From: Meghimatium bilineatum
Taxonomy: Eukaryota > Mollusca > Gastropoda > Stylommatophora > Philomycidae
NCBI GenBank assembly: GCA_034231615.1
Contig: CM067298.1
Location: forward strand, 22,592,238-22,656,237
Direction of reading: 5' to 3'
Length of the DNA stretch: 64,000 nucleotides
Of the stretch, positions 32,767 to 43,542 are shown in pieces (position 1 is the stretch's first letter; each line of letters opens with the position of its first letter). The notes under the pieces are model-generated. The model had not been told where the DNA came from and did no database searches. It worked only from the letters and a program-made list of their open reading frames with translations. The translations under genes were made by a program, and so were the position numbers.

Positions 32767-33925
32767 GATGGCGGACTTTCACGCAGGTAATAATAGAGAG
32801 AAAGTATGTGACAAGAAGATGTGGTTTAGGGGTTAAGAACGAAAGAGGTGACTTATTGATAGAGTCGGCACAAGCCCATAATGTAACAATAGGGGATAGA
32901 TGGTTTAAGAAACATCCGAGAAGGCCGTGTACAGGGATTATCCAATGAGATAGTACACATTTAAAACATGCCGAATCTCGTCTTTTTATTTCTATGTTTT
33001 AGTTTGGGTATGGTCATCTCAACAATCTACAACAGTTTATAAATTATCATTTACTGCATGTTTTCCCTTAAGGGAGTGCAGGCCCGACCCTCAGCTATAT
33101 AATATATATAATATATAATACATATATTCAAATGAACTGCTTTTTGCAGATGACCAGGTTTTATTCCACAACAGTATTAAAAACCTGTAAGACTTCTTAA
33201 GCATAATAGACACAGCAGGCAAGCAATTTGGAATGAAAATCAACATAGACAAAACAGAAGTAATGAATATTGCAAGAGAAAAGGAGAACATCAACATACA
33301 GATAAACAATAAACAACTAAAACAAGTAGATGAATTCAAATATCTGGGCAGCACATTGAGATATGACAATAAACAAGAAGCAGAAATAAACGCAAGATGT
33401 AATAAGGCCTGTCAGGTCATTGGTCAATTAACACCTTTACTAAGAAACAAAGATATTACACTAGAAACAAAGAAAGCGCTTTTCAACACCATTTTCTTAC
33501 CAACATTGTGTTATCAGTGTCAAACTTGGACATTAGATTCTAGAACAATACATAAGATTAACACCACTGAAATGAAATGTGTGAGACGTATGATTAGAGT
33601 TAGCTTGAGAGACAAAATCAGGAATGAAGCACTAAGGAAACAATTAGGGATCAAGTCAACAATAGAATACATCCAGAAACAACAAGTTAAATGGTACGGC
33701 CACACAACCAGACAGAAAGAGCAAAGTATTATAAAAAACACGTAATAAACCATATGAAAACAGTAGACCTATTGGGCGCCCTCGTAAAAGGTGGATAGAT
33801 AGTGTATTAAAGACACTTGGAAATATAACAGCAGAAGAGGCAAATAGAAGGGCAAAAGACCGTACACTCACTATCCCCTCAACACCGAAAGGTACATGAG
33901 GATAGAAAGAAGAAGAAGAAGAATA
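32767..33925 (+). mobile_element. LINE remnant, YQCQT group, best-preserved C-terminal half
   Basis: Starts with the end of an endonuclease: ADFHAG, then in another frame GVKNERGDLLIESAQAHNVT and KKHPRRPCTG (32767-32950). A gap follows, then NELLFADDQVLFHN with the FADD box at 33155, and an open frame at 33233-33745 reading VDEFKYLGSTL, LPTLCYQCQTWTLDS, EMKCVRRMIRV and QQVKWYGHT. In another frame come IGRPRKRWIDSVLKTLG and the stop near 33898. A purine-rich AAGAAGAAGAAG tail and AATAAATAAATA end the element. The RT fingers are deleted. This copy is the reference for five more worn copies in the window. Confidence 0.88.
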
Positions 33926-34679
33926 AATAAATATATTGGGAAATCAAGCGGTCAAAAATGACTCATTTGACATACATCTCCAGCCGAAGTGAGATGTTGA
34001 TATGGATTTCATCTACGAACTGCTCCGTTGTCATCAGCACCAAGACGGGGTCGTAGTGCGTGTCCGACAGAATTGATTCAGATAGTCATAGCTTTCTTAT
34101 TGTGGTATCGTACAGTGAATGGTTCTGCAAAATATGTTATGTTTTCTCTGGAGAATGTTTCCATCGGAACATATCAGTGTCGCTAGCTCCAAATTTCCTG
34201 TAAATGTGTTGTTTGAGTCTCCTGCGACATGTTTTCAATTTAAAGAATGATTGTTTACTCCTGTCTTTCAAGCCCTTGGATAACATCCATCGTCATAATG
34301 GCTGCATGGATGAGATGAGTTCCATTTTATGTTTATAAATATTTTGACGATGGGTTTCATTCTGAAAATGATACGGAATCTTCTATATGTTCTTCATGGC
34401 AGTTACATCCAGTTTTTACTAGCTAGTTACCAGTAGATGCAGTCATGTGACTATACCCTTGATTTTCATTGGCTGTCACACAAAGTATACTCATAGTGAC
34501 CAATGAAAATCACTGGAATAGTTCAATTAAAAAGGTTTGATTTCACATTAGCCAGTAGATCTTATAACGTAGACGGCCATGGAGGAGGTTATTACACGGT
34601 ACTTGTGGCTGTGTAATAAGACCGTACGCACTTGCTTTTGTCGTTGTTTCTGTTGATTCCTAGTGCCAACTACTGCGTT
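33926..34679. other. No recognised gene; one inverted repeat
   Basis: Contains the stem-loop at 34460-34513 and a (GT)n tract starting at 34680. No other feature was recognised. Confidence 0.45.
34460..34513. repeat. Inverted repeat, 13 bp perfect arms
   Basis: TGATTTTCATTGG and CCAATGAAAATCA face each other about 28 bases apart, extended by TCAC/GTGA after a 3-base offset. It could be a worn fold-back element or chance. Confidence 0.65.
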
Positions 34680-34689
34680 TTGTGTGTGT

Positions 34690-35254
34690 GTGTGTACTAA
34701 TAGTTAAATTTCCCCCCCCCCTTATTTGTCTTGTAATATTTCAAATAACGTTGTTTGAGCGTATTGCCATTGAAATTCAGCACGTGACCCTGTTATTATT
34801 ACCTAATCATTACATATTATCAATGAAATGCATGGTTATATTTTTAATTTTTAATGCAGTATTCTTCTATAGAATGAGGAGATGGACTTTGGGCAATGAG
34901 CACATGGACACTATCACACTGTCTGCCTGAAGTCTGTTTTAAGTTTGTCTTAATTGCCTGAAGTGAAGGTTTTGGTTATATATGCAAAATTGGCCATGAA
35001 GTGTACAAATACACTCATCGGTATTCTAGTGTTTATATATTGGTGTACAATTATCATTAAATATTGCTTATAAATAATAACACAGAACATACTGAGACAT
35101 AATTGAATCATCATCATACATTTGTTTTGATGGAAATTAGATGAATACATATACATTCAATAAGTACAAAAATATGTAATCTAGAATAAATTACAATAAA
35201 TAAGAATAGAAAATACGAACATAAAAATTGATATGACTAGAAGAAACAACTTAC
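34690..35254 (-). other. Presumed intron of the receptor gene (3' of the exon)
   Basis: Downstream of the receptor exon on the minus strand. No TM3-TM7 coding exon with an ERY/DRY-like motif was found down to the LINE at 33.9 kb, so the intron is long or the gene is incomplete here. Confidence 0.4.
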
Positions 35255-35474
35255 ACATGACTTCTCCGAGCAACCATTTCTCGTGACAAAAGAACTCGAT
35301 TAAGGCTGATGACTGGCAGACCAGCAGGACAAGTAGATCCGCAACAGATAGGTTCATTAAGCAAAGGTTGGTAGAAGTCTTCATCTCACGAACACATAAC
35401 ACCACCACGATGACCAGCAGGTTGCCTAGAACTCCAACTAGGAACACTAGAATGTTGGCCACACTCACCCAGAC
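35255..35474 (-). CDS. Peptide-type class A GPCR, exon for TM1 to start of TM3
   Basis: This 220 bp exon is bounded by a good acceptor (TTCACTGCAG at 35475-35484, minus strand) and a perfect GTAAGT donor at 35254-35249. It encodes VWVSVANILVFLVGVLGNLL (TM1 with the conserved GN), a loop with REMKTSTN, TM2 with NLSVADLLVLLV (the LxxxD sodium-site Asp), and ECL1 WLLGEVMC ending at the disulphide Cys at the head of TM3. It starts in phase 0 and ends after the first base of the Cys codon. The pattern of REMxxSTNxxLxNLSxADLLVLLV and WxLGxxMCK is like ecdysis-triggering hormone / TRH-type receptors; the exact ligand is inference. No stop or frameshift is present, so it may belong to a live host gene with exons outside the window. 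Confidence 0.82.
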
Positions 35475-35538
35475 CTGCAGTGAATACAAGCTAGCTAAGA
35501 TTACATTGATAAGTAAATATGAGTTCAATAAGGATATA

Positions 35539-35753
35539 CAAACTTATACAAAATTGGTAGCGTATCCTATTCGGGACGTAGCCATCAACCCAGTATTTTT
35601 TGGCTGCAGTGAGTTTCTAGGCAATATAAATACGTTCAGAAGTTTGCCACTGTTTTCTGAACGGTCCACATGTTCAAGTGCCTGTGGCAGGAATTGAACT
35701 CGGTACCTTGGCCGTCTCAGACGCGTCCTACACCACTTCGCCACAGAGCCCTA
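35539..35753 (-). mobile_element. tRNA-derived SINE (family A), 215 bp, 13 bp target duplication
   Basis: Read on the minus strand it begins GGCTCTGTGGCGAAGTGG (A-box-like) and has GAGTTCAATTCCTGCC (B-box-like) about 55 bases in, so it has a tRNA-like head. Perfect 13 bp copies of CAATAAGGATATA lie at 35526-35538 and 35754-35766. It ends GGATACGCTACCAATTTTG. A second copy on the plus strand is at 39500-39700. It lies 65 bp upstream of the receptor exon's acceptor, in its intron. Confidence 0.93.
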
Positions 35754-35766
35754 CAATAAGGATATA

Positions 35767-36150
35767 GTGACCAGTATATTCGCAATGTTGTGACTTTTAA
35801 CCAATCCATACATCTCTTCAGACTCATCTCAGTATCATGTCACTGTGGCTAAAGAATAGCAACTATGTGACCTGTCATGCATCTCGTAAGAAGTGAATAA
35901 GGAGAATAACGGATACAATTTAGGATGAAGTTGTCATTCTACCCCATAGGGAATCAAAGTGTTCCAAAACTATGGTGATGACGGATATGTCTGGACAAAA
36001 TGATAAAATATCGAAGTGTAGCTGTAAAAATGTATATATCCGATTATATTCTCTGGATTGCATTGTACTAGTCAAAATGAGTAAGAGTGTATAACTTGTC
36101 ACAGTTACAACATGCAGACCAGTCTCTGTAGCTTTATCTATTCATTCCAG
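35767..36150. other. No recognised feature, probable intron
   Basis: AT-rich sequence between two SINEs. No coding potential was seen. Confidence 0.4.
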
Positions 36151-36159
36151 AATATTAGA

Positions 36160-36463
36160 AGCCGCGTTAGCGCAGTGGTTAGCGCACTGGCGTCGCAGAT
36201 AAGTGGTCCTGGGTTCATTCCCCAGTTGGTCCTGGGTTCATTCCCCAGTTGAGGCGGAAATGTTTTTCAGATCACAACGGCACCCGGGTAGACCCAACCT
36301 TAAATGAGTACCGGATTAATCCGGGAAGTAAAGACTGCGAGGGAGAGGAGATGGCTACTGCCCTCATTTGCAGAGCCTCTGAAATGTGAGATCTATAACA
36401 TCTCACACCCCTACGGCATTAATAAATGCTATGGGTTACTTTACTTTTACTTTTAGGTTTGTT
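36160..36463 (+). mobile_element. tRNA-derived SINE (family B) with doubled B box
   Basis: The head reads GCCGCGTTAGCGCAGTGGTT (A box) and GGTCCTGGGTTCATTCCCCA (B box). The B-box segment is present twice in tandem (about 36204 and 36228), a 24 bp duplication. The body runs to CATTAATAAATGCTATGGG and ends in TTTAC-type repeats. AATATTAGA occurs at 36151-36159 and 36464-36472, a 9 bp target duplication. Confidence 0.9.
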
Positions 36464-36472
36464 AATATTAGA

Positions 36473-36857
36473 CATATTTACCTACTGATAATAATAATAT
36501 TGTTCTTCTTCTGAGTTCGTTCAAAAACTACTAAAAATTTTCAGGATACACTCCAGAGAAGAGAATGCTTCGCTGCGATATTTGCGGCTTTTTATTACCC
36601 ATATACGTCTTCAGTATTTATTTTAGGTAACTTTTTGTCTATACGTGGTGGAGAAAATATAATTTTGTTCTCGCCATTTATCTTTGTGTTCCTTCCCTGA
36701 TAAAGACCGTTTGCACATCGATCGGGTGGAATATCGGGTGTAGCATCGAACTCCATTCTCAAATATGATTATTCGCTTATTACGAGATATATATTCTAAA
36801 CCCTATTGTGTCCGCACACTGTGATTTAAGAGAACTAGTAACAAATGCATTACTTCC
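36473..36857. other. No recognised feature
   Basis: AT-rich sequence, nothing identified. Confidence 0.5.
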
Positions 36858-36950
36858 TCATTGGCTTTGACAGTCACGGAAATTTCTCTTTAGCTCTAGC
36901 AGTCACGGAAACTCTTATTTAGCTTTGACAGTCACGGAAACTCTTATAAT
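36858..36950. repeat. Short tandem repeat, about 29-30 bp x 3
   Basis: TTTGACAGTCACGGAAACTC and variants occur three times at about 30 bp spacing. Confidence 0.85.
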
Positions 36951-37004
36951 ATGTCCGTTGAGTTATATGCCTCTATGTTTATATATATATATATTTGTTG
37001 CGTA

Positions 37005-37435
37005 CAAGACTATTATTATTCCATCAGTGCTACCAGTGCCAAACCTAGACAATGACAGCACAAGACAAAAGAGAAATAGTGATAGCAGAAATCACATGTC
37101 TACGAAGAATGCTCGGAGTTAAGAGATAGAATTAGAAACGATAACATCAGACAGATACTTAAACAATACCAGTATTGGAACACATCAAATGGCAACAGAT
37201 CAAGTTTTTTTCACACGCTTCCAGACTACCAATAGATAGCATGCCACAAATGGCCATGGCATAGACATCACGGCTATAAAGCTAGTGGCAGATCATGCAA
37301 AAGATGGATCACAGAAATCAAAGAAGCCACAAGAACAAGCTTACAAACAGCACGCAAGAAGCCCATCTCCAGAGAACTCTTCCACCACTGACGCCGCAAG
37401 GCAAACAAGAGATACAGCGTATAGATAGATATATT
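37005..37435 (+). mobile_element. LINE remnant, YQCQT group, C-terminal end
   Basis: The plus strand shows CYQCQT near 37028, EITCLRRMLGV, then PVLEHIKWQQIKF and FSHASRLPIDSMPQMAMA. Next is ASGRSCKRWITEIKEATRTS in another frame, and after one stop RRKANKRYSV at the very end. The terminal 45 bases (TGACGCCGCAAGGCAAACAA, then a TACAGCGTATAGATAGATA-like tail) are repeated at 50935-50980, which marks the true 3' end of this subfamily. Several frame breaks are present. Confidence 0.8.
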
Positions 37436-37444
37436 TATCACTTA

Positions 37445-37777
37445 ATCGTATATCATATAATTATTGCTACTTTCATCTCAATATGGAAGAATCAATTATT
37501 TATAATCTTTTGACATTCACAAAATAAACTAAAATGAATTATATATCTGTGAAAAAAAGATAGTTAAGGAGGTGTGCACATTTTATGTCAAAACATTTCC
37601 TAATTTTGACACCACCCTCCCCCTCCTTGCCAAAAATTGTGGAGAATTCAGAGATCCCTGTTTCAATTATGTACCAATTAAATTAACCACCCACACCCCC
37701 ACCACGCACACAATAAATGGTAGAACAAAGCACACAAATAATACATAATTTTTTTCACAATTGTATTTTTTTTCCAA
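37445..37777. other. No gene; C-rich fragment
   Basis: Contains CACCACCCTCCCCCTCC and ACCCACACCCCCACCAC stretches, similar in style to the C-tract fragments elsewhere. Not identified. Confidence 0.4.
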
Positions 37778-37778
37778 A

Positions 37779-38348
37779 TTATATCAATGTGTTTAGGGTA
37801 TATAACATATTTATTATATCAATGTGTTTAGTGTATAAAACAGAACTATTACATCAATGTATATAGTGTATATAACAACTATTATATCAATATGTTTAGT
37901 GTATATAACATAACTATTATATCAATGTGTTTAGTGTATAAAACAGAACTATTATATCAATGTGTTTAGTGTATATAACATAACTATTATATCAATGTGT
38001 TTAGTGTATATAACAACAATTATATCAATGTGCTTAGTGTATATAACATAACTATTATATCAATGTATTTAGTGTATATAACATAACTATTATATCAATG
38101 TGTTTAGTGTATATAACAACAATTATATCAATGTGCTTAGTGTATATAACATAACTATTATATCAATGTATTTAGTGTATATAACATAACTATTATATCA
38201 ATGTGTTTAGTGTATATAACAACAATTATATCAATGTGTTTAGTGTATATAACAACAATTATATCAATGTGTTTAGTGTATATAACAACAATTATATCAA
38301 TGTGTTTAGTGTATATAACATAACTATTATATTAATGTGTTAATATTG
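37779..38348. repeat. Minisatellite, 33 and 35 bp units x about 17
   Basis: Units contain TATATCAATGTGTTTAGTGT then ATATAACA followed by either TAACTAT (35 bp) or ACAAT (33 bp). The two lengths alternate in repeating patterns, and a block of about 136 bp appears to be duplicated (37985-38225). Confidence 0.95.
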
Positions 38349-38754
38349 ATATAATATGAACAAATACATATTCTCGTAAACAGATTTCTAGACTTCAGTG
38401 CTCCACTTCAATGTAGTTTTTAAGTGCTCCACTCGAATCACTCATACTAGAACATCCATATGTCCACATTACTTCAGTGTTCGTGACAGAATCCACGTGC
38501 TCAAAAGGTTTAGAGAATTGACTTCATTGTTCACAGATTTCCCCATTTGCATCCTGTATCATTTTGCATAGTACGCCATCTGTCAAGAGTATCAATCATA
38601 TCACGTAACTCCGCAGTTTATATCGATAATGCCCATAATCTCAGGGAAAGTGCAATTATAAATAAAACGTGGGAGGGAAAAATCATGAGACGGACTCGCC
38701 ACACGATACAGCCTAGCAGAATGCTTTACTATAGCAAGTAAGAAACAGAATATT
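38349..38754. other. No recognised feature
   Basis: Short frames only; nothing identified. Confidence 0.45.
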
Positions 38755-38892
38755 TTGGAAATCCGCTGCAGCCAGCCTTCGATGCTGAGACGGAGTCTGA
38801 GGATGAAACAAAACGTCACGGTTAGCTACCGAACCTGTGACCGTGTCAACACAAAGCAGATTGTTTAACAACTAAGCCACGGAGACCAACTA
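38755..38892 (-). mobile_element. Possible tRNA-derived SINE head
   Basis: On the minus strand, GGTCTCCGTGGCTTAGTTG with GTTAAACAATC resembles a tRNA 5' half and A box, and CACAGGTTCGGTAGC about 50 bases on resembles a worn B box. No target duplication was found. Confidence 0.4.
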
Positions 38893-39204
38893 CCTAACAT
38901 ATCAAACCCACCCCCCTCCCCTAGGATTATTTCCTTTAATATGAAGGCATTAAATGTTTGAAGGTTAACGAATGCGTATCCCGCTTTATTTACTTCTAAA
39001 ACCACATCCATCTTTTCCTACATGGCTTCTGACACTAATAGGGTTTGTGAAAGCAGTGTTAAGAGTTTTTGGAAACATTTTTATTGTCTAATTTGACAGG
39101 TTCCATCATACCTGTACTCGGATATTAGTTTAGTTTTCCTCTTAAATTATTGTTAGCACCGAAACACGAGCATTTCTAGGTAATTCGACTAGTGTAAAGA
39201 CAGA
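38893..39204. other. No recognised feature
   Basis: Includes a short C-tract at 38910-38920. Nothing identified. Confidence 0.45.
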
Positions 39205-39480
39205 AGGTGTCTTAGCGGTTAATGAAGTGGATTCCTAGACAAAGGATCCAGGGTTTCAATTCCGAGTTCAACAGGAAATTAAAAAAAATTACCAATGGCC
39301 CATTGGTTTAGACAGCCTAAAGGAAAGTGTAGTAAATCTTCTGGGAAAGGTAAAGTAGGCGAGCATGATGCACACCGCATCATCCATCACACATCGACGG
39401 TCAATGCAAAACACTGACTTAACACCGTATTCCCTGAATACATCCCATGGGTGAATAGGAAATATTTCACTCCCTCATGC
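39205..39480 (+). mobile_element. Possible SINE (family C) abutting a family A SINE
   Basis: AGGTGTCTTAGCGGTTAATG resembles an A box and AGGGTTTCAATTCCGAGTTC, about 40 bases later, a B box. The following body is GC-richer than its surroundings. A family A SINE starts about 20 bases after its end. Without a second copy the call is tentative. Confidence 0.45.
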
Positions 39481-39499
39481 TTAAATCCGGCATCTGTTC

Positions 39500-39700
39500 G
39501 GCTCTGTGGCGAAGTGGCACAGAGCGCATCTTTGACGGCCAAGTACTGAGTTCGATCCCCGCCACAGGTATTTGAGCACCCGGACCGTTAAGAAAGCAAT
39601 GGCAAACTACTGAACGTATTTATATTGCCTAGAAAATCGCTACAGCCAAAAAATGATGGGTTGATAACTACCTCTTGACTAGGATACGCTACCAAAAAAA
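39500..39700 (+). mobile_element. tRNA-derived SINE (family A), second copy
   Basis: GGCTCTGTGGCGAAGTGGC, GAGTTCGATCCCCGCCACAG and the ending AGGATACGCTACCAA match the minus-strand copy at 35539-35753 throughout, with about 15 percent difference by eye. Its B box is nearly canonical. CTTAAATC at 39480-39487 and 39706-39713 is a possible but uncertain target duplication. Confidence 0.88.
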
Positions 39701-39713
39701 ATATTCTTAAATC

Positions 39714-40199
39714 ACACGGAAATTGGTGCTGGTTATTTGATATCGTAGGACGTAAAATAAAACAACAAATACAAAAAGATCATGTTATAAATTTTGAATA
39801 ATCCTTTATTTAATCGTGTGTTGATGTATCTTTGAGTCTCTGATTAATGTTAAATATAATATGAATGACTGAACGTGTGTGAATGAAGTGCTGCAGTTTT
39901 ATAGAAGCATACTAAGATTCATTACAGATGCAAATATTTTTGTAGATGTGCTCAGATCAAAGAAATATGACGCGTTTTTGTCAATAAACGAAAAAGTAGT
40001 CTGTAATCTTTCCTAGAAATACGCCGTAAAACAGCAATTGAAGCACATAGTAACCCAGGGAATGATTGTTGGGAAGATTGATGTTGTTGTTATCCAATTG
40101 TTGCTAAGTAATTTACTTCTGGAAGCTCAATGTAATTCTTAAAAAGTGCATGTTTCTACAGTTGACGTAATGATCTATACAGTGAACCAGTGACTTAAG
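39714..40199. other. No recognised feature
   Basis: AT-rich sequence, no frame or repeat recognised. Confidence 0.45.
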
Positions 40200-40880
40200 T
40201 GTGGTTGTAAAATTGTTTTTCCTGGCAGTTCAGAGAAAAGGGCAGCCAATAAGTACTTGATCGACTGTTCCGTTGAGATGAGGTTATTGTTTACACATAA
40301 GTATGGTTATTTGTAAGGGTATGATATGGTTTAAATGACTCTTTCGAATGTCCTGCTGGAAAATGAATTTTAAGGGATTTGTTCTACTGCAGAGTTTATT
40401 GGTTTGTTTATATTGTCACTATCCGTAGGTCGTGCCATTTCGCTAAACACATTTCGAACAGTCTACTCATTTGTCCATCTATTCAGTCAACTGGTGTTGT
40501 TTATTAACATCTTTTTCATTTCATCCATACTCTACGATTTTTTCTTTTGTTGCTTTAAGGCACCTTTTATGTAAGTTTGCTTTTTAATTTTCTGCTAAAA
40601 CGTTATATCTAGGGACCCATTGCTGGATCATACTGAATGAAAATGTGGAGATTAAAATTAAACTGTCAACTGCTTTTTTGTTATAATTTTCATATAGGGT
40701 CTGTTTAAGTGCCTCCAAAACTGACTTGAAGTCTGTAAAAATTACTATGTAATGGTGATTGTTCCATAAGATCAAACTGTCGGTGTACTAACTCAACGGC
40801 TGTATTGATGGTACCAGATTCTGTTTCATAATTTGAGCAACTTTGATTACAAGAGTCACTGTACTCGAAGGCAGATCCAT
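40200..40880 (-). mobile_element. LINE remnant with RNase H domain
   Basis: A 63-codon frame (40584-40775) reads IVIFTDFKSVLEALKQTL, the second RNase H Asp motif (FLTDSKSVLxAL), then FSMIQQWVPRYNVLAEN, matching the WVPGHxxxxGNE close of the domain with changes. Just upstream in another frame are CSNYETESGTINTAVELV, corresponding to the catalytic-Glu helix. Upstream RT was not found. The part from 40200 to 40560 is presumed element tail and is less certain. Confidence 0.72.
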
Positions 40881-40886
40881 CATGGT

Positions 40887-41115
40887 AATGGATATAGATG
40901 TCACATCATGGTAACGGATATAGATGTCATATCATGGTAACAAATATAGATGTCACATCATGGTAACAGATATAGATGTCAAATCATGATAACAGATATA
41001 GATGTCACATCATGATAACGGATATAGATGTCAAATCATGATAACGGATATAGATGTCACATCATGATAACGGATATAGATGTCACATCATGATAACGGA
41101 TATAGATGTCACATC
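40887..41115. repeat. Minisatellite, 26 bp x 9
   Basis: The 26 bp unit contains ATCATGATAACGGATATAGA and TGTC. Units alternate between ACATCATG and AAATCATG starts. Confidence 0.93.
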
Positions 41116-41269
41116 CTGTAAAACATGTTGTCGTGAAAGCACAACTATCGATGTAAGCATTGAGTGTTGATGTTGAGTAGTTGTTTATGATTTCTAGGGA
41201 CATCTCTTCAAGATCGTTGGTATTGTTCGCTTATTTTATCTATCAATGTTTGGATAGTTAGTTGCAAGT

Positions 41270-41308
41270 TCTTATATAATTGTATAAATTAACAGAGAGG
41301 GTAAATAT
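41270..41308. repeat. Left part of the minisatellite split by the hAT element
   Basis: One unit (TATAAATTAACAGAGAGGGT plus AAATAT) precedes the hAT insertion; the array continues at 43543. Positions 41301-41308 are the 8 bp duplication GTAAATAT. Confidence 0.9.
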
Positions 41309-43542
41309 TAGGGGTGTACCGGATTTCGGCTCCTGCTAGAATCCGGCCATTTTTACAAATCAGGCTTCGGTAGCGGCTCCGGTCAAATTTTGCCGGATTT
41401 AGGCCGGATTTGTGTTGTCTAGTCACCTGAATTTTCTGTACATGTTTCATGAGGCCAAGTCGAATTTTAGGCATTAGCAAAGTAGCACTTTTTGGTTTAC
41501 CATTTCTCGCTGATGTAAATAAGAATTTTAAGAAACAACTACTAATTTTGAATTTTAATAGTGCATTACTTCATGAGTTTGTGGGACTTGAATATTTCGA
41601 ATTTTCGTAAATTTCTGTGGTCTTGCCGATTAAAAAAAATGGGATCAAAATCAAAGTCATACAGAGCCGTTTGGGATTACTTCAAGGTTAAAGACGATGA
41701 TTTAGCGGAGGTAATATGTAAGTTGTATGACAAACAGTTATCGCGTGGACGATCAGATCGTCTCAAAGACTTCTCAACATCATCAATGTAGACCCATTTG
41801 CGATCGATGCACAGAAAAAGCTATGACAAAATGATGGAAAAGAAAGCATCACCGGAGGCCAGTGTATTGGCGTGGCGACCACATCTATGATGAATCCGTG
41901 TTTGCACAAAGCAAGCAGCAGTACGCAGCAGTCAATTGTGCAGGCATAGGACGTGGCCAAACTTTGGGGCATGAACTGCAGCTGTGTGCGCGTGATGCTG
42001 TTTTGAGTCTAAAGTATGTTGCTGACATCATCAGTACTGGAAGAAAAATATTTCAAACACTCTTCGTCAGCAACTAATTGTTTTCATGAACTTAAAAATG
42101 AATTAAACCTACAACAACATCAGCTTATCCAGGACGTGACAATACGATGGAACTCAACGTTCTATATGCTACGACGTCTGTTAGAACAACGGGGCAGCAT
42201 CAGTATGTACTGTGTTGAAATTAATTCGGTAACTGGGCTAACGGCACATCAGTGGGTAGTCACAGGAGAATGTGGTAGCTACTTTGGCACCATTTGAAGA
42301 ACACACACGTGAAATAAGTGCAGCTCAGGCATCAATATCAGTTGTGATCCCATTAGTGAAAACACTCATGACTTTCCTCCAGAAAGAAGGTAGTGATGCT
42401 GGGATAAAAACTATGAAAGCAGCCATGCTTGAAGCTGTTAGCAGCAGATTTGCGGACATTGAATCTAACAGAATTTACACCTGTGCCACACTACTGGATC
42501 GTCGATTCAAGCTGTGCTTCTTCTCCGAACGTGGTAGAAGTGATGCACGAGTCCATCTGATGTTACCAGCTAACTCCATTATTGATTCAGCAAATACAGT
42601 CAGTGCACAAGATCCATCAACTACTAGTAGCGGTACTATTGTTTTGACTTCTAGTCACAGTACGGTACTAGTGTAGTGTACTGCCACACAGTACGAGTCC
42701 AGCCTATAGAGATGTTTAACACAATTGTCGAAGAAAATCCCACCGCAGATCGTTCTGCAAGTGCCTAAGGCAACAGCATTAACAATGAGATGACACAGTA
42801 CCTGTCAGAGCCACTTCAAACTCGAAAGTCAGATCCAGTTTCATAGTGGCATGCCAATAAGCAAAGATTTTCAAGTATGGCTAGACTGGTGCAGGCATTT
42901 CTTGCACCACCACCACCTACAAGTGTGCCATCGGAAAGGCTGTTCAGTACTGCAGGAGACATTATCACTGACCACCGTAGTAGCATTGTACCACAAAATG
43001 CGGAAATGTTGATTTTCCTGATATACATCTCGTCCCTTCTTGACTCTGAGAGTTCAACTTCACAGCCATAATGAAAACTGACTGACTGAAATAGTGAAAT
43101 TACTGAATGAATGTATTTCAATAAATTCAATCTGTTCAATGTACTGTTGTTGTGAGTTGTAACTGAGCTGCCAAATTGCCAACTGAAAACAATGTGAAAA
43201 CTACAAACTGAAAACTAAAAATTAAAATTACAATATTAGCATTATGTGCTGTATTATGTTTCATCTTGAACTTATGGAACTTAATATTACTTATTCTAAT
43301 GTAAATATAATTATTTTATATTTAAATGATTTAATATGAGTATATGGCATCATTGTCATGTCTATAGTAATGAACTGCAGTAGTAAACAGTCGAGTGACT
43401 CCACTCACCTAAGTCAAGTGATTACGTTATTTAATTTTAATTTTTTTATTTGTAAATCTGGCTCCGGCCGGATTTCACTTCATAAATCCGGCCAAATCAG
43501 GATCCGGCCGGATAAAAAAAATTTGAATCCGGTACAGCCCTA
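41309..43542 (+). mobile_element. hAT DNA transposon, 2,234 bp, internally deleted
   Basis: Flanked by perfect 8 bp duplications GTAAATAT (41301-41308 and 43543-43550). The left end is TAGGGGTGTACCGGATT and the right end, inverted, is TAGGGCTGTACCGGATT: 17 bp termini with one mismatch. Subterminal CCGGATTT/CCGGCC motifs are repeated at both ends (for example 41335-41410 and 43465-43515), probably transposase binding sites. The coding part is a broken ZBED-type transposase. It inserted into a 30-34 bp minisatellite. Confidence 0.95.
41639..43071 (+). pseudogene. ZBED-type hAT transposase, broken
   Basis: Starts with a BED finger: SYRAVWDYFKVKDDDLAEVI, then CKLYDKQLS where the second Cys of CxxC is Tyr, an in-frame stop near 41789, and THLRSMHRKSYDKMM with the HxxxH half. 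The N-terminal half of the catalytic core is missing (a large deletion near 41880). The rest is present in pieces: QHQLIQDVTIRWNSTFYMLR (42118), APFEEHTREISAAQASISVV (42285), CATLLDRRFKLCFF (42482, the LDPRFK motif), YLSEPLQTRKSDPV (42800) and the C-terminal dimerisation domain TSVPSERLFSTAGDIITDHR (42922) ending at 43071. Stops and shifts separate several pieces, so the element cannot move itself. Confidence 0.92.

Noticed and set aside
36161-36260. Functional tRNA gene
   Set aside because: A and B boxes are present but no cloverleaf with paired acceptor stem forms, and the unit continues into a SINE body with a target duplication.
41561-41791. Host ZBED gene
   Set aside because: The BED finger lies inside clear hAT termini with target duplications and has an in-frame stop, so it is transposon-derived and broken.
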